Assembly (NCBI GenBank): GCA_951799445.1
Contig: OX637293.1
Location: forward strand, 5,952,001 to 6,016,000
Length of the DNA stretch: 64,000 nt
Source: Pseudisothecium myosuroides
Taxonomy: Eukaryota; Streptophyta; Bryopsida; Hypnales; Lembophyllaceae
Direction: 5' to 3'
Positions 1-13,389 of this stretch are shown piece after piece (position 1 is the stretch's first letter; each line of letters opens with the position of its first letter). A program made the position numbers and the translations under genes. The notes under the pieces were generated by a model. It saw only the letters and a program-made list of their open reading frames with translations, did not search any database and was not told where the DNA came from.

Positions 1-3000
1 CTCCTTATCTCTTTGTCTGTGACAATGGGAGAAAGACCTACTACTTGTGTACAACATACCACTGGTAGGTCTTTCAAAGTTAAGTAAAATGTACCAAACA
101 ACATAACACTAGTATATTTCATTGTTATATTGATACAACATATCTTGGTGGAATTTTTCAAAGTTAAGCCGTGCAATATAGTTTACAGCTCATTTTTTGG
201 GGTACGGTTTGGGCATGGACTAAAACTTCAACCAACCAATGTAATTCTTGTCCACCTCTAACAAGGCAGATCCATCTCTAAAAGGGCAGGTCCAAGGAGT
301 TCAAAGAAAAGATAAGTGTCTCATTTTAGTGACTATGGTGCATTGCAAGTTCCACTGTAAATTAAAAAATGCTTTTAATGTTGTGAAATTTTACTGTACA
401 TTCTCAATTCTCTTATCTTTCACTAAGTGCAAAGAAAACATCATTTTAAAATATTCTCACAAAGATATGCTCCTTCAAAGTGCACTGCCCTAAATTTCCA
501 TAACCCAAACAAAACTTCAAACTTAAATATCTCCTAAACCATGGATTGCGGTCAAATAATCTTAAATTTTTTGGAAGTATTCACTCTCAATGTGTAAAGT
601 AAAGATCCTCCGGTCACATTCTTTGAGATCTTAGAAAAAAAGAGAAAAAAATTGCTCAAGACTTTCCCTGTCAAGTTCTTGACAATTTTTGGCCCATTCA
701 AAAAAGTACACCCCCTTGAGTCATTAGGGGTTAATTACACCATGATATTGTCACTAAGATCTCTATTTTGCTAAAAATTTCATATTATTTAATAAAGTTG
801 TAATCACTATGGTTTTTATAAAGATATAATTTAAAAAAATTACATAAATTTAACTTTAATGTATTTAAGTATAAACAATTTGGAGCTCAATTATGGATAT
901 ATATTACTGAATGATAAAAATATTGGATTTTTGAAATGTGCATTTTAATATAGAAAACTAATTAAGTTTGAACAAATGGGAACACGTAATGTCTTTTGAG
1001 GGTTAACTTGTAGGCTAAAAATATCCAAGTTGGTATTACGCCTATGTTTTATAAACTTTTAAGATTTCTTTTGATTGTGAGTTTGAGTTTGGAGGGGTCC
1101 AAATCATTTGGAGAGGTCATGGGGTCTACACAAGAGGTTGTTGAAGAAACTTACCCCAATGGTTTCATATTATTACAACCCCATCATTACGATGTTCCTT
1201 GAATCCCACCTTCTTTATGCCTAGCACCTCTTCTACATTGATTGTATTGTTCAAATGAGCTTCGAGATTGTAAAGTGCACATAATTGCATAACTACTATC
1301 TAAAATCACCAAAATTTATATTCATTCCTAAATTTTGGTATGTTTAAATTCAATCCTAAATTTTTTATTAATTATACTTTTAATATTTAACTCTTCAGCC
1401 GTTCTACAATTAAAAATTGGATAGAGCACTTCACCTTATCAATATGCATTGCAAAATCTTTGAAGAAGATTGTGTAATATATGAATTAAAAAAATGCTCT
1501 ATAAAAATCAATGATTTAAACATTTTAGAGGAATTGCAATTATTTATTATGATTTAAGAAAGTGATATTTAGTTTAAGTATTTAGGAATTAACAACTCAT
1601 TTTGTTTTTGACCGTAGTTTTGTGCTTGATTCTTACAATGACATTTTCCCATTTGTGCACATGCCATTTAAAAAAAAAATTCTACGGTCATCTTTTTCAA
1701 CTCTTGCTTTACAAAAAAACTGAAACTAAAAGCAGGTTCTTTAGTCAAATAAAGTTGCAAAATTTATGTGGATTTTGCATTTGACAACCACACATACCTA
1801 ACAAGATAAATAAAACCCCATTCCTACAGCAATTTACCTTTCAAAACTTTAAATATTTTTCATTTTCAAAACAAAATTATTCTATCAATTTTCTCCAATT
1901 TAGAAGACTAACTTCCAGTTTTCTAAAATATGTAATATTGAATACCATAAAGAAGTGTTTTAAGGTTTTAACTATTTAGTCATACAAAGAGTGTGTTTTG
2001 GTTCCTCAACTATCATATATTGTCATTGTCACTTAGAAAATTTCTAATATGTACTTCATGTTGAATATGAAGATAGGAAAAATGAGAGGAAATTGCCCTT
2101 CTTTTAATTAATGAGTTTTGGTTCAACTTCACACAACTTTAGTACAATTTGAATGACAATTCATTTTGATTTGAATAAATTGCATTAGTTTGAATGCAAA
2201 ACCTCACCTAACAAGGCTACCTTTCCTTCAAGTATCAAGTCCGTATTTAAAAGTGATAATGATAATTATACATGACAATTCAAAGAATCATACAAAGCTA
2301 TCCAACAATGAATCAACAGTGTGTCTTTGGGAGTCTACATGGCTTGTATGTATTTAATTTTGTTGGTGTACAACTTGGACAAATCCATAGGCAATCTACT
2401 GCCAACTTTCTTCCAACTTATGTAGTCAAAGTCTACAAAAGTGAGCTTCCCTAGCTTTGTCAGCATATTTGTTGAATATTTAGCTTCTAAAAGACTCAAA
2501 ATATTCCACCCCTTTCCTTTGACTCTAGAAAACAATTTAAGCTTGGATGCGTAATGTTGTGCACAATCTAGTCACTTTATCAATAAGATTTTGAAAGTTG
2601 ACCAAGAAATTGTCATGATCGAATTTGGAGGTAGGTCTTGTGTTACAATTGAATGGAATAAACATACCAGGGGAAGGAAATGAAAGGGAGAATAAAATAA
2701 AGTCTACGTAGAAAGAAATAAAAGTGAGAGACGTGGGAAAGAACCCAAAAGAACCTGCTTGCAATAATAACCAAGTGAAGTGCCACTTTACAAAACACAC
2801 TTTGAACACAATCATTAGATTTAGCTCAAATAGGTTGCCAAAAACAAAATTGTGACTTACAAACAGTCAATCAAATATTGTTTTAAATAAAAGAACAAAT
2901 TGTTTTATTTTGATTATGTCTATGTAGTTCAATTATTTTGGTATAGTTTTATATCATCAAATTGAAGTTTTTAGTAAAAACCATGAGAATAAAGTCTCTC

Positions 3001-3108
3001 CATAGATTTTTGTTTCTAGATGGCTTGAGCACTTTGAAAGAATCATCCTATATTGAGTGATTGTAGTTTGATTATGGAAACCTATATTGTTGTCTATGGT
3101 TAGGATTG
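1..3108 (-). repeat. Left arm of large inverted repeat
   Basis: The segment is the reverse complement of 8484-11650. The inner edge is sharp, at the GTTAGGATTG ending at 3108, which pairs with CAATCCTAAC starting at 8484. The outer edge is not reached: position 1 still matches about 11640. From about 1268 to 3108 the arms are almost identical; I saw only about three differences while reading. From 1 to about 1265 they diverge by roughly a tenth, with indels. No coding capacity is recognised. Short open frames appear identically in both arms only because the DNA is identical. Confidence 0.93.
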
Positions 3109-3583
3109 GGCAGCATGATGTAGTGAAAAGGGTGAAGGGTTTACATTATGACAATTTGAAAATGGAGTTTAGGTGGAAGGTTCAAAAATTGGGTTGAAAA
3201 GTTACGATTTTATGACTTCAATGATTATTGTAATGTAGTTTCTATACTTAACAAGTTAAAGGTTTATTCAAATTCTTGAGGGACATTGTGTTAGATGCTT
3301 TTGAGTTACCATTATAGTTGTTGTACAATTTAAGTGAGCAAGTTACATTAGAATCCTTGCCTCTTTAGGGACAAGAGTGGGAAGTTGATGGTTTTGGGTT
3401 TGACTATCCAAAATGAGTCATTTTTTCCTCAAAATTGAATTGACCAAAATACACAAGAAAAACTCTTTGATTTGTTGATCTCATTGCCAAAAAATATTGT
3501 AAGCCAAATTACTCTAAATAGGGTTGTTTGTTCTAAAACCAAGCTTGGATCCATTATCATTAACATGTACTAAGTATATTTAC
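3109..3583. other. Spacer sequence without recognised gene
   Basis: AT-rich single-copy-looking DNA between the left arm and the first small element of the spacer. I see no long frame, RNA gene or clear repeat in it. Confidence 0.5.
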
Positions 3584-3986
3584 CATTAGGGGATATTTGA
3601 ACCCACAAAGAGACTTTGAGTTTTCTTACTAATTTTAATACTAATGGAATGAGTGTGAGGGTGGCCATAGATTCATTACTTCCACCACGTGGCGTGGGCT
3701 CCATTCTTCATGATGAAACCATCATGAGATTTATAAGATTGTGGAGATGGATTGGATAATGATGACAAATGTTTGAGTTTAATATGCAATTCTTGGCCCG
3801 ATTAGTGAGTTGAGAAGGCTCTTTCCACCTAAATTTATGAGATCATGGAGATGGATTGGTTAATGATGACGAATTTTTGAATTCATCATGCAAATCTTGG
3901 CCCAACTAGTGAGTTGAGAAGGCTTTTCCCACCCAACTTTTTGCATTACAAAGCGGCCTCTTTGGGGGTTCAAATATCCCCTAATG
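3584..3986. mobile_element. CATTAG-ended MITE with inverted termini
   Basis: The left end CATTAGGGGATATTTGAACC (3584 onward) is matched in inverted orientation by the right end finishing CCCCTAATG at 3986. The terminal repeats are about 28 bp with one or two mismatches. The interior has an imperfect direct duplication of about 110 bp (roughly 3725-3835 and 3836-3935, each with GGAGATGGATTGG and GTGAGTTGAGAAGGCT). There is no coding capacity. It shares its terminal pattern with the elements at 6434-6702 and 12855-13389. The superfamily is uncertain because no clean target duplication is seen. Confidence 0.75.
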
Positions 3987-4161
3987 TATAAAAGGCTAAT
4001 CTAAGATTTTTCATTGTTGGAGTGCTCTAATATCAAACAAATTGAACATTATTAGAGTAGACTTTCAAGCACCTAGAATCAGAGAAATCTTGCATGAAAG
4101 ACATTAAAAAAATTCAATGTCTTGCAAGGAGAATTGGAATTTTGGCCGCTTGAATTTTTTT

Positions 4162-5068
4162 TTAACCCCTAAAGGACCATTGTCCCCTCGGGGGACAAAT
4201 GTGTTTTTGAGTAGGTACCTACGGGTTGAAATTTTCTCCTGATTTTTTTAAACTTTTTTTGGAGGTAGAAAATTTGATTAGCTTCATGGGAATATAAATT
4301 TTTTCATAATCAGTGCCCAGGAAAAGAAGGTATGACCAAATAAGCTCAAAATAGGGGACAGGGGGCAGCAAAAAAAAATTTGCAATTTTTTTTTCTCTCT
4401 CATAGATTATATTTTTGTCTATTTGGGAAGATTTGATTCATTTCATTTGGATTTTTTATGAGGAAGTTACGGACATTCTTGTTTTTTGGGCAGTTAGAGC
4501 ATCTTCTTGAAAAAAATAACTCGTAGGATTCATTTCTGAATGCAATTTTTGCAATTTTTTTTTTTTTTTGCATGGTTTAGTTTACATGCTAGAACAATCT
4601 CACAATTGGGATTAGTGCATTTTAATTCCATCTAAAATATATGAATATTTTAGATTTTCCTTCTATCTCGTACCTACTTCTACTTAACAATTTTTTTAAG
4701 AATGAAAACTAAGTACTTTTGAATTTCTTTTTTTTTCCTAGACTCTCAACTCAATTTTCCACTATAATCATTTAAATCTCAATAGTTGTAGTGCAAAAAT
4801 TTTAAGTTAAAAGTGTTCAAAGTCAGAAAATTCCAGTCCCGCAATGTACTGAAAAACTTGTTTTTTCCACTTTAAACACAGATATCTTGCAATCTGTGTG
4901 GTCAAAAATTCTGAAATTTTTCCACACACTCTCATACTAGTTAGGTGTAAGATCCTATGGTTAGATGTGGGAAAAAAACAGTTTAAATTTTTTTTAACTC
5001 TTTGCTACAAAAATGGCAGTTTTCAGTGTTTTTTGGTAGAAAAAAGGCCTTGGTCCTTTAGGGGTTAA
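4162..5068 (+). mobile_element. TTAA-flanked piggyBac-like MITE, copy 1
   Basis: The element begins TTAA-CCCCTAAAGGACC and ends GGTCCTTTAGGGG-TTAA: perfect short inverted termini and TTAA on both sides (4162-4165, 5065-5068). TTAA target choice with termini starting CCC is the hallmark of the piggyBac superfamily. The element is 907 bp and has no transposase frame, so it is non-autonomous. A conserved subterminal block AAATGGCAGTTTTCAGTG lies near 5011-5030 and recurs in the other copies. Confidence 0.85.
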
Positions 5069-5103
5069 AGGGAGGAAAGCTCTTGACTACCAAAAAACTG
5101 CTT

Positions 5104-5740
5104 TTAACGCCTAAAGGACCATGGTAGTTTCTTTGTCAAAAACACTTAAAACTGCCATTTCTACTGCAAAGAGGGGGAAAAAATGTATAAGTTGATTTTT
5201 TTGAAAATGTTAATGTGGGATGCTGCACTAGGCTAGTGTAAGAATATCTAGAAATTTTCTTAGAAACTTTGTCTGCACATATTGCAAGATATTTGCATTT
5301 AAAGATAAGAAAACAAATTTGTTTGCACCTTGCATGACTAGATTGTTTGACTTTGAACCTTCTTAATTTAAATTTTTGGCACTGCAAAGTTTTAATTTTA
5401 ATTTTTTATAATAGAATATTGAGTTGAAAATCTAGGAATATAAATATGGAGCTTTTTTGGATATATATGTTGAAGGAAAGATGTGTGTATGGATGTTCCC
5501 TACATATTTCCAAAATTGAATTTAAAAAATTCATCATTAATTGTTTTCAATAAAATACTATGTAAAACTATGAAAAATGACTTTAAAAATTCACCCAAAT
5601 GGAGTTTTGCATTTTTGATGTTGAAATTTGGTATGCATGATTAGAAATGCATAGGAATGCAATGATGCAAGAATTGCGTAAAAATCATGAAAAAAAGTGT
5701 TTGAAAATGAGGGCACTTTTGTCCCCCCATTGTCCTGGGG
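5104..5740 (-). mobile_element. Degenerate TTAA-flanked element, copy 2 (inverted)
   Basis: It starts TTAACGCCTAAAGGACC at 5104 and continues with the inverted subterminal block (CTGCCATTTCTACTGCAAAG). It is therefore a reverse-orientation relative of copy 1, lying 36 bp from it tail to tail. The far end near 5720-5740 keeps only TTTTGTCCCCC and ATTGTCCT; the terminal TTAA is lost. It is non-coding. Confidence 0.65.
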
Positions 5741-6433
5741 CACCTACACTGATGATTTATTAGAAAGATGAAAGTAATACAGCTTCATTTGTTTCAAAAA
5801 AGAAAAGAAATAATGAAAGCGTTTAAATTTGCTTTTAATTAGTGCCAGAGAAAATTTTAAAATAAAAAATACTAAAAAGTGGTAACCAAGGATTTTGTTT
5901 TGTTTCTTACTTTTTAAGAAATAGTGTCGCAATGCCAATCACCTACTATATTTCTTTCTACATTCATCCATATGTAGAACCAGAAAAATTCATTTCCATT
6001 GTAATTATAGACTTTCCATCCAAATTTGGCCACTTCATCCACATTTTAAAAAGAATGGAAATTTTCAAGTGTGAAAAAGATTGCTTTTATTTGGAGAAAA
6101 AATAGAGATTTTATTTTTCATTTGTTGCAATTTGGCCCCATAGTTCAAAAAGCAAACTGTTGGTAGGAATTATTTATTCGCCATGAGATGAAAATGGAAA
6201 ATATGAATTCATATTTGGGATTAGATCCCAATCAGCTATTTAGAACCATTGTCAAATTACAATATTAACCACCACAAAATAGGAGGATAGTTTTTTACAT
6301 TTATCCATTGCAAAGGAAAAAAATTAGAGTTTTGCATCTTTTTAAATTTTAGTATGGCCAATACATTGAGTATAAAGAGGCATTGCATCTACCCCTTTCT
6401 TTTTTTCTTTTTTTTGGAAGAAATTAAGTGCAA
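5741..6433. other. AT-rich spacer without recognised gene
   Basis: Nothing supportable seen: AT-rich, with short open frames typical of low-complexity DNA. Confidence 0.5.
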
Positions 6434-6702
6434 CATTAGAAGAGATTTGAAGCCACTAGAAGACTGCAAGTTTTGAGGGCGTTCCCAGCCTAGGAATTCT
6501 GCCACATGTGCAATCTGACGTGATTGAGAGAGTGCCACTTTAGTTTTAAAAATTTTTTAATTAAATTTTTTTTTCACTTTTGAGTATTTTTTTTTTCTTG
6601 AAAAAAAAATTCTGATAGCATTACTGCTGGTTTAGAATAGGGGAATAGGGAAGAAGAACAACCCTGAAACAACCCTTTGGAGGCCTCAAATCTCTTCTAA
6701 TG
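6434..6702. mobile_element. 269-bp MITE with perfect 17-bp inverted ends
   Basis: CATTAGAAGAGATTTGA at 6434-6450 is the exact reverse complement of TCAAATCTCTTCTAATG at 6686-6702. The interior is AT-rich (poly-T/poly-A core) with GC-richer flanks. It has the same terminal signature as 3584-3986. There is no coding capacity, and no convincing target duplication was found. Confidence 0.8.
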
Positions 6703-8483
6703 ACATGGCATCTAGGGCATTTGCAAGAAAGACCAGTCCTTAATTATGTCAAGCGTACAAGGGGCATATAAAAGTAGCTTCTTTTATGGCCTCCACATTT
6801 GTGCAAATATGGCTCCCGTATGTGCACTTCTAAATATTGAAGATGGTTTCAAGCTCATTTTTTTGGTGGAATCTCATCACCATCAAGTCCTTCCAAATTG
6901 TCAATTTTTTATTTTTAAAAAAAATTACTATTTTCTAATATTTAACATCAAAATATCTATTTTCTTCAAAAAATTTGTCACTCTACTTAGTAAATAATTT
7001 TTGACCGTAACATGTTTTTTAGTATTATACTAATTATCTATATTTTATTTATAAATTTTTTTTAGAAGGTTACAATATAATGGGTACTAGCCCAAATGGT
7101 ACAAAATCAACCAGTCACTCTTGCATTCAGCAATCACTTGCAACTTCGGAAGGCAAGTGTATCCATAATTAATATTAATAGCAAATGAGCATAGTCACCA
7201 TTATAAAATATAATTTGTTTTTATTTAACTTTATTAGAAAATGAAAAAGAATTCCAATGCACATTATTTAGCATGCATTACTTGGACTAAGTATGAATAC
7301 ATTATAAAATCCAACATTGATTGTCTTTAAGGTTACAAACCATTGAAACTAGACTCTCCTAGGTTCTCATATTTTGATTGTCTACATCTTGTCTTTTTAA
7401 TATTCAGGTTTTAATATTCTTTTTAAGTCTAAATGTAGGGATCGCATTTTGGGCAATCATGATTATACCTCAAAGCATTGTATTTCTACATTCATCCATC
7501 TTTTGGCCCAAAAAATACTTTTCAGTTATATTTGTGCACTTTTTTCATCCAAAATTGGCACAAACATGGAACAAACTTGGCAAAAAAATACCTCATTAAT
7601 AGGACAAGAAGTAGAGATTGATTTTGAAATGGTACAATTAGGCTCTTCATGGTGCTTCCAAAAGGCTGATTGCATCTTATCATTCATTTTGGTTTCATTT
7701 TTGAAACATTAGGAGTGTAAACACATTGATGAAAAACAAAAGTTCACCATCATGAACTAAGATCAAAAAGCTAGTGAAAGAGGCCCACAATACGCACAAA
7801 ATATGAGTGTCCCAAATTCACTAGTGGACTTGCTACAGTAGTGGTTTGACAAACTTCATCTTACAAAAATAGATGGTCATTGTTTAGCAGAATGGATCCC
7901 TTCTTTGTCCGACCAATGTACACTACTTGGATTTTTTAACTACTTGCAAGTTTCTAATGTACAAAAGCAAAAAAGAACCACCATCATTCCTAATCCAATG
8001 AACTATTTGTATAATTAAAAACAGATTTGGTCGATTTGCCAATTCTAGCAAAAAAATAATAATTGACGTACACCACAAACAAAATATTTTAGCAATCCAA
8101 ACTTAAATTGAGCACTTTTCATCTCTAAAATTCCAAACCAAGCTAAAAAGTCATATTGTTGGAAATGCAATCAAATAATTCCACATAAAATTATTTAAAT
8201 ACACTTATAAGTAAGCATCTTAATATAAAATGAATTAACAAGAGATTTCTATTTAAATTTTTCATTGAGTCAAAAGAGGATTTCTAATTCTCTTAGCATG
8301 CATTTTTGGACTCTACATGGATAAACTATGAACTTCCAAAACACTAAAGAAAGGTATGCTTCAAATTGATCCTAGACTCCTAGACTTTCAAAAAGAAAGA
8401 ATGTGTAATTGTGTATGGTAGACTCCAAGGAAAGATTGTTGAGTTCAAGCAAAATATTCTAAAGAGGGTCTAGAAAAGGAATG

Positions 8484-11400
8484 TCAATCCTAACCATAGA
8501 CAACAATATAGGTTTCCATAATCAAACTACAATCACTCAATATAGGATGATTCTTTCAAAGTGCTCAAGCCATCTAGAAACAAAAATCTATGGAGAGACT
8601 TTATTCTCATGGTTTTTACTAAAAACTTCAATTTGATGATATAAAACTATACCAAAATAATTGAACTACATAGACATAATCAAAATAAAACAATTTGTTC
8701 TTTTATTTAAAACAATATTTGATTGACTGTTTGTAAGTCACAATTTTGTTTTTGGCAACCTATTTGAGCTAAATCTAATGATTGTGTTCAAAGTGTGTTT
8801 TGTAAAGTGGCACTTCACTTGGTTATTATTGCAAGCAGGTTCTTTTGGGTTCTTTCCCACGTCTCTCACTTTTATTTCTTTCTACGTAGACTTTATTTTA
8901 TTCTCCCTTTCATTTCCTTCCCCTGGTATGTTTATTCCATTCAATTGTAACACAAGACCTACCTCCAAATTCGATCATGACAATTTCTTGGTCAACTTTC
9001 AAAATCTTATTGATAAAGTGACTAGATTGTGCACAACATTACGCATCCAAGCTTAAATTGTTTTCTAGAGTCAAAGGAAAGGGGTGGAATATTTTGAGTC
9101 TTTTAGAAGCTAAATATTCAACAAATATGCTGACAAAGCTAGGGAAGCTCACTTTTGTAGACTTTGACTACATAAGTTGGAAGAAAGTTGGCAGTAGATT
9201 GCCTATGGATTTGTCCAAGTTGTACACCAACAAAATTAAATACATACAAGCCATGTAGACTCCCAAAGACACACTGTTGATTCATTGTTGGATAGCTTTG
9301 TATGATTCTTTGAATTGTCATGTATAATTATCATTATCACTTTTAAATACGGACTTGATACTTGAAGGAAAGGTAGCCTTGTTAGGTGAGGTTTTGCATT
9401 CAAACTAATGCAATTTATTCAAATCAAAATGAATTGTCATTCAAATTGTACTAAAGTTGTGTGAAGTTGAACCAAAACTCATTAATTAAAAGAAGGGCAA
9501 TTTCCTCTCATTTTTCCTATCTTCATATTCAACATGAAGTACATATTAGAAATTTTCTAAGTGACAATGACAATATATGATAGTTGAGGAACCAAAACAC
9601 ACTCTTTGTATGACTAAATAGTTAAAACCTTAAAACACTTCTTTATGGTATTCAATATTACATATTTTAGAAAACTGGAAGTTAGTCTTCTAAATTGGAG
9701 AAAATTGATAGAATAATTTTGTTTTGAAAATGAAAAATATTTAAAGTTTTGAAAGGTAAATTGCTGTAGGAATGGGGTTTTATTTATCTTGTTAGGTATG
9801 TGTGGTTGTCAAATGCAAAATCCACATAAATTTTGCAACTTTATTTGACTAAAGAACCTGCTTTTAGTTTCAGTTTTTTTGTAAAGCAAGAGTTGAAAAA
9901 GATGACCGTAGAATTTTTTTTTTAAATGGCATGTGCACAAATGGGAAAATGTCATTGTAAGAATCAAGCACAAAACTACGGTCAAAAACAAAATGAGTTG
10001 TTAATTCCTAAATACTTAAACTAAATATCACTTTCTTAAATCATAATAAATAATTGCAATTCCTCTAAAATGTTTAAATCATTGATTTTTATAGAGCATT
10101 TTTTTAATTAATATATTACACAATCTTCTTCAAAGATTTTGCAATGCACATTGATAAGGTGAAGTGCTCTATCCAATTTTTAATTGTAGAACGGCTGAAG
10201 AGTTAAATATTAAAAGTATAATTAATAAAAAATTTAGGATTGAATTTAAACACACCAAAATTTAGGAATGAATATAAATTTTGGTGATTTTAGATAGTAG
10301 TTATGCAATTATGTGCACTTTACAATCACAAAGCTCATTTGAACAATTCAATTTTTTAGTGAATTGTTTGAAATCTTCCTACCTATGTAGAAGAGGTGCT
10401 AGGCATAAAGAAGGTGGGATTCAAGGAACATCGTAATGATGGGATCGTAATAACATGAAACAATTGGAATAAGTTTTTTCAACAACTTCTTATGTAAACC
10501 TGATGACCTCTCTGAATGATTTGGACCCCTCCAAACTCAAACTCACAATCAAAAGAAATCTTGAAAGTTTATAAAATATAGGTCTAACACCAACTTGGAT
10601 ATTTTTAGGCTAAAGGTTAACCTTCAAAGACATTTTATGTTCCCATTTGTTTAAACTTAATTAGTTTTCTATATTACAATGCACGTTTCAAAAATCTAAT
10701 ATTTTATCATCTATTAATATATATCCATAATTGAGCTCCAAATTGTTTATAATTAAATACATTAGAGTTAAATTTATGTAATTTTTTAAAATAATATCTT
10801 TATAAAAACCATAGTGATTACAACTTTTTTTAAATAGTATGAAATTTTTTAGCAAAAATGAAGATCTTAGTGACAAATATCATGGTGTAATTAACCCCTA
10901 ATGACTCAAGGGGGGTGTACTTTTTGAATGGGCCAAAAACTGTCAAGAACTTGATGGAAAAAGTCTTGAGCAATTTTTTTAATTTTTATTTTTCTTAAGA
11001 TCTCATAGAATGTAACCATAGGATCTTCAATTACACATTAAAAGTGAGCACTTCCAAAAAATTTAAGATTATTTGACTGCAGTTCATAGTTTAGGAGATA
11101 TTTAAGTTTGAAGTTTTGTTTGGGTTAATGGAAATTTAGGGCATCGCACTTTGAAGGAGCATAACTTTGTGAGAATATTTTAAATGATGTTTTTTTTGCA
11201 CTTAGTGAAAGATAAGAGATTTGAGAATGTAAAAGTAAAATTTCACAACATTCAAAGCATTTTTTTAATTTACAATGCAATGGTCACTAAAATGAGACAC
11301 TTGTTTTTTCTTTGAACTCCTTGGACCTACCCTTTTAGAGATGGACCTACCCTTTTAGAGATGGATCTGCCCTTTTAGAGGTGGACAAGAATCACATAAG

Positions 11401-11650
11401 TTGGTTGAAGTTTCAATCCATGCCCAAACCGTACCCCCAAAAATGAACTATAAACTATACTATGCGACTTGACCTTGAAAAATTCCACCAAGATATATTA
11501 TACCAATATAGCAATGAAATATACTAGTAGTAATATGTTGTTTGGTACATTTCTTTTAACTTGGAAAACCTACCAGTGGTATGTTGTTTACCACTAGTAG
11601 GTCTTGTTCCCATTGTCACAGTCAAAAAGATAAGGAAAAATAGACACAAG
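8484..11650 (+). repeat. Right arm of large inverted repeat
   Basis: Partner of 1-3108; see that entry. Identity is near complete from 8484 to about 10330 and falls abruptly beyond it, where the right arm reads ACAATTCAATTTTTTAGTG with no counterpart on the left. Confidence 0.93.
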
Positions 11651-11870
11651 GAATATTCAAGTACGGTTAGTCAAAAAGAGGCAAAATACACGACTTAACT
11701 TTGAAAAATTCCACCAAGATATGTTGTACCTACTTAGCAATGGAATATACTAGTGGTGTGTTGTCTGGTACATTTCACTTAACTTTGAAAGGCCTACCAG
11801 TGGTATGTTGCACACCACTCTAGTAGGTCTTTTTCCCATTGTTACAGTCAAATAGATAAGGAAAAATAGA
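11460..11870 (+). repeat. Two tandem units of a ~230-bp motif
   Basis: Two successive blocks carry the same order of motifs: AAATTCCACCAAGATAT, then TGGTACATTTC, CCTACCAGTGGTATGTTG, CACCACT..AGTAGGTCTT and CCCATTGT. They lie at about 11469-11640 and 11700-11870. The same block occurs inverted at 1-180 and as a further pair at 21785-22165. It is non-coding. Confidence 0.75.
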
Positions 11871-12854
11871 TAAAAGGTGTAATTGAGTAAGGCTAGTCAG
11901 AAAGAGGCAAGAAAAACTGGTCATGACAAGCTACACATTAGAAGACAATATGCATCAATTCATAATTGGAGGCAGACAAAAAGACAAGAGGGTAGGAATT
12001 CTACCTCCTAATAAAACAACAAAAAATTACTTATCATATAGGAATTCTAAGTGGTTGTGTCCACAACTCCACATTCATATATTTGTGCTTGAAAAATGTG
12101 TAGCATGCATGGGTAGTACTATTGTGAAGAGAAAAAAATCTTTAACAATGTCAAGATAAGCGCAAAGTATAATGTACAAGAAAATTTTGAAGGAAGACCT
12201 TTTTAGCATTCATTGATTAAAGCTTTGAAAAAATTTGAATGCAAAATAATACAAGAAGTTGAGTCATTTACTTAATGTGCCTCTACAATATTTAAAGGGG
12301 ATATTTGATACAAATAAATTGCAATGTACATAGCCAATGAAATAAAGTCCACTATAGTAGTTGAAAATGCATTACCATGGATCATTAATGAAAAGAACAC
12401 ATGCATGCTTTTGAAAATATGATGTCACACGATATATCACAAGACGGCACTAAAGATGAACTAGTATAGCAAAATTGGATTGTGAGACTTTAAACCTCAA
12501 TGGGATAATAATGTATTTGTGAACAAATATGAAATTCAAACCAAGAAGTTGTCAAAGTCAAGCCCTTTTGAAGTGTATTTCCATTAATCCATTATGAAAC
12601 TTCGAGCCAAAGTTGTCACCCCTTAATGAATCAAGTATACATTTGCTGAGAAAATGGACTTGGAAATATAGAAAGTTCTAAAAAGGTTGTACAATAATAA
12701 AGTATCACCATATTTATTGAAATTGTTGCAAAGATGGGAATATTTGTGAAAACCGAGAGTAAACCGGTCATTTTTTTTTCTTCAATGTACCAATAGTGTA
12801 CATTTCAAGAAGTGATTGCTTTTAGTGACCATGGCATTTCAACTTCAAAAGTTC

Positions 12855-13175
12855 CATTAGAAAAAAAAACAGCACTCCGGAGGGCTGCTCCGGAGTGACA
12901 TGCCAAGCTATTAAAATGCTTGGCCTGTCACTCTAGAACTGTCCCTTGATGAGCAGTTAGCTTGGCTGACTGCTCGCCAAAACGGTCAGAAATCGCAATT
13001 TAAAAAAAAATTAAAAAAAATTAAATTTATTAATATTTTTAAGATTAAAAAAATTTAAAATTAAAAAATTTAAAAAATTTAAAAAATTTAAAAATTTAAA
13101 AAATTTAAAAATTAAAAAAAAAAAAAAAAATTTTAAAAAAAAATTTTAAAAAATTAAAAAAATTAAAAAAAAAAT

Positions 13176-13228
<53 letters not shown>

Positions 13229-13389
13229 TTTTTTTACTTGTAAATATTGGTTCTTGCGCCATTGTCGCTGCAGTTTCTGCTGCATGAAAATAGGAGAAAA
13301 ACTAATTTTTTTGCAGAAAAAAAGTAAATTTCAGGGTCCTTTGGAGGGCTGTGGAGCAGCCCTGCAGAGGCCCCATATTTCCTCTAATG
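12855..13389. mobile_element. CATTAG-ended MITE with AT core
   Basis: The ends are CATTAG (12855) and CTAATG (13389). GC-rich subterminal hairpins (GGAGGGCTGCTCCGGAG near 12888; GGGCTGTGGAGCAGCCC near 13344) surround a long AT core. Its limits are confirmed by a paralogous sequence without the element: flanks 12800-12854 and 13390-13500 are continuous at about 57235-57400. It has no coding capacity. Confidence 0.8.
13179..13225. repeat. (AT)n microsatellite
   Basis: An uninterrupted AT dinucleotide run of about 23 units inside the AT core of the surrounding MITE. Confidence 0.95.

Larger units (their letters stand above)
7435..12720 (+). repeat. Large dispersed repeat, fuller copy
   Basis: This stretch is collinear with 18215-20400 and then 21750-23050, at clearly lower identity, so it is a >5 kb dispersed repeat unit. 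The part 8484-11650 is also present inverted at 1-3108. I could not identify transposase or polymerase domains. The only long frames (for example 8778-9056, 92 codons) are not conserved intact in the third copy. It could be a decayed large transposon or a segmental duplication. Confidence 0.8.

Noticed and set aside
710..735. AGTCATTAGGGGTTAA and its inverted partner at 10891 as ends of one giant TTAA-flanked element
   Set aside because: They are simply the same sequence in the two arms of the inverted repeat; the inner edge of the arms, not this motif, defines the structure.
8778..9258. Adjacent frames of 92 and 66 codons that also occur, identical, at 2335-2815
   Set aside because: They are identical only because the inverted-repeat arms are identical. 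The third repeat copy does not keep them intact and the composition is not protein-like, so they are not called as genes.
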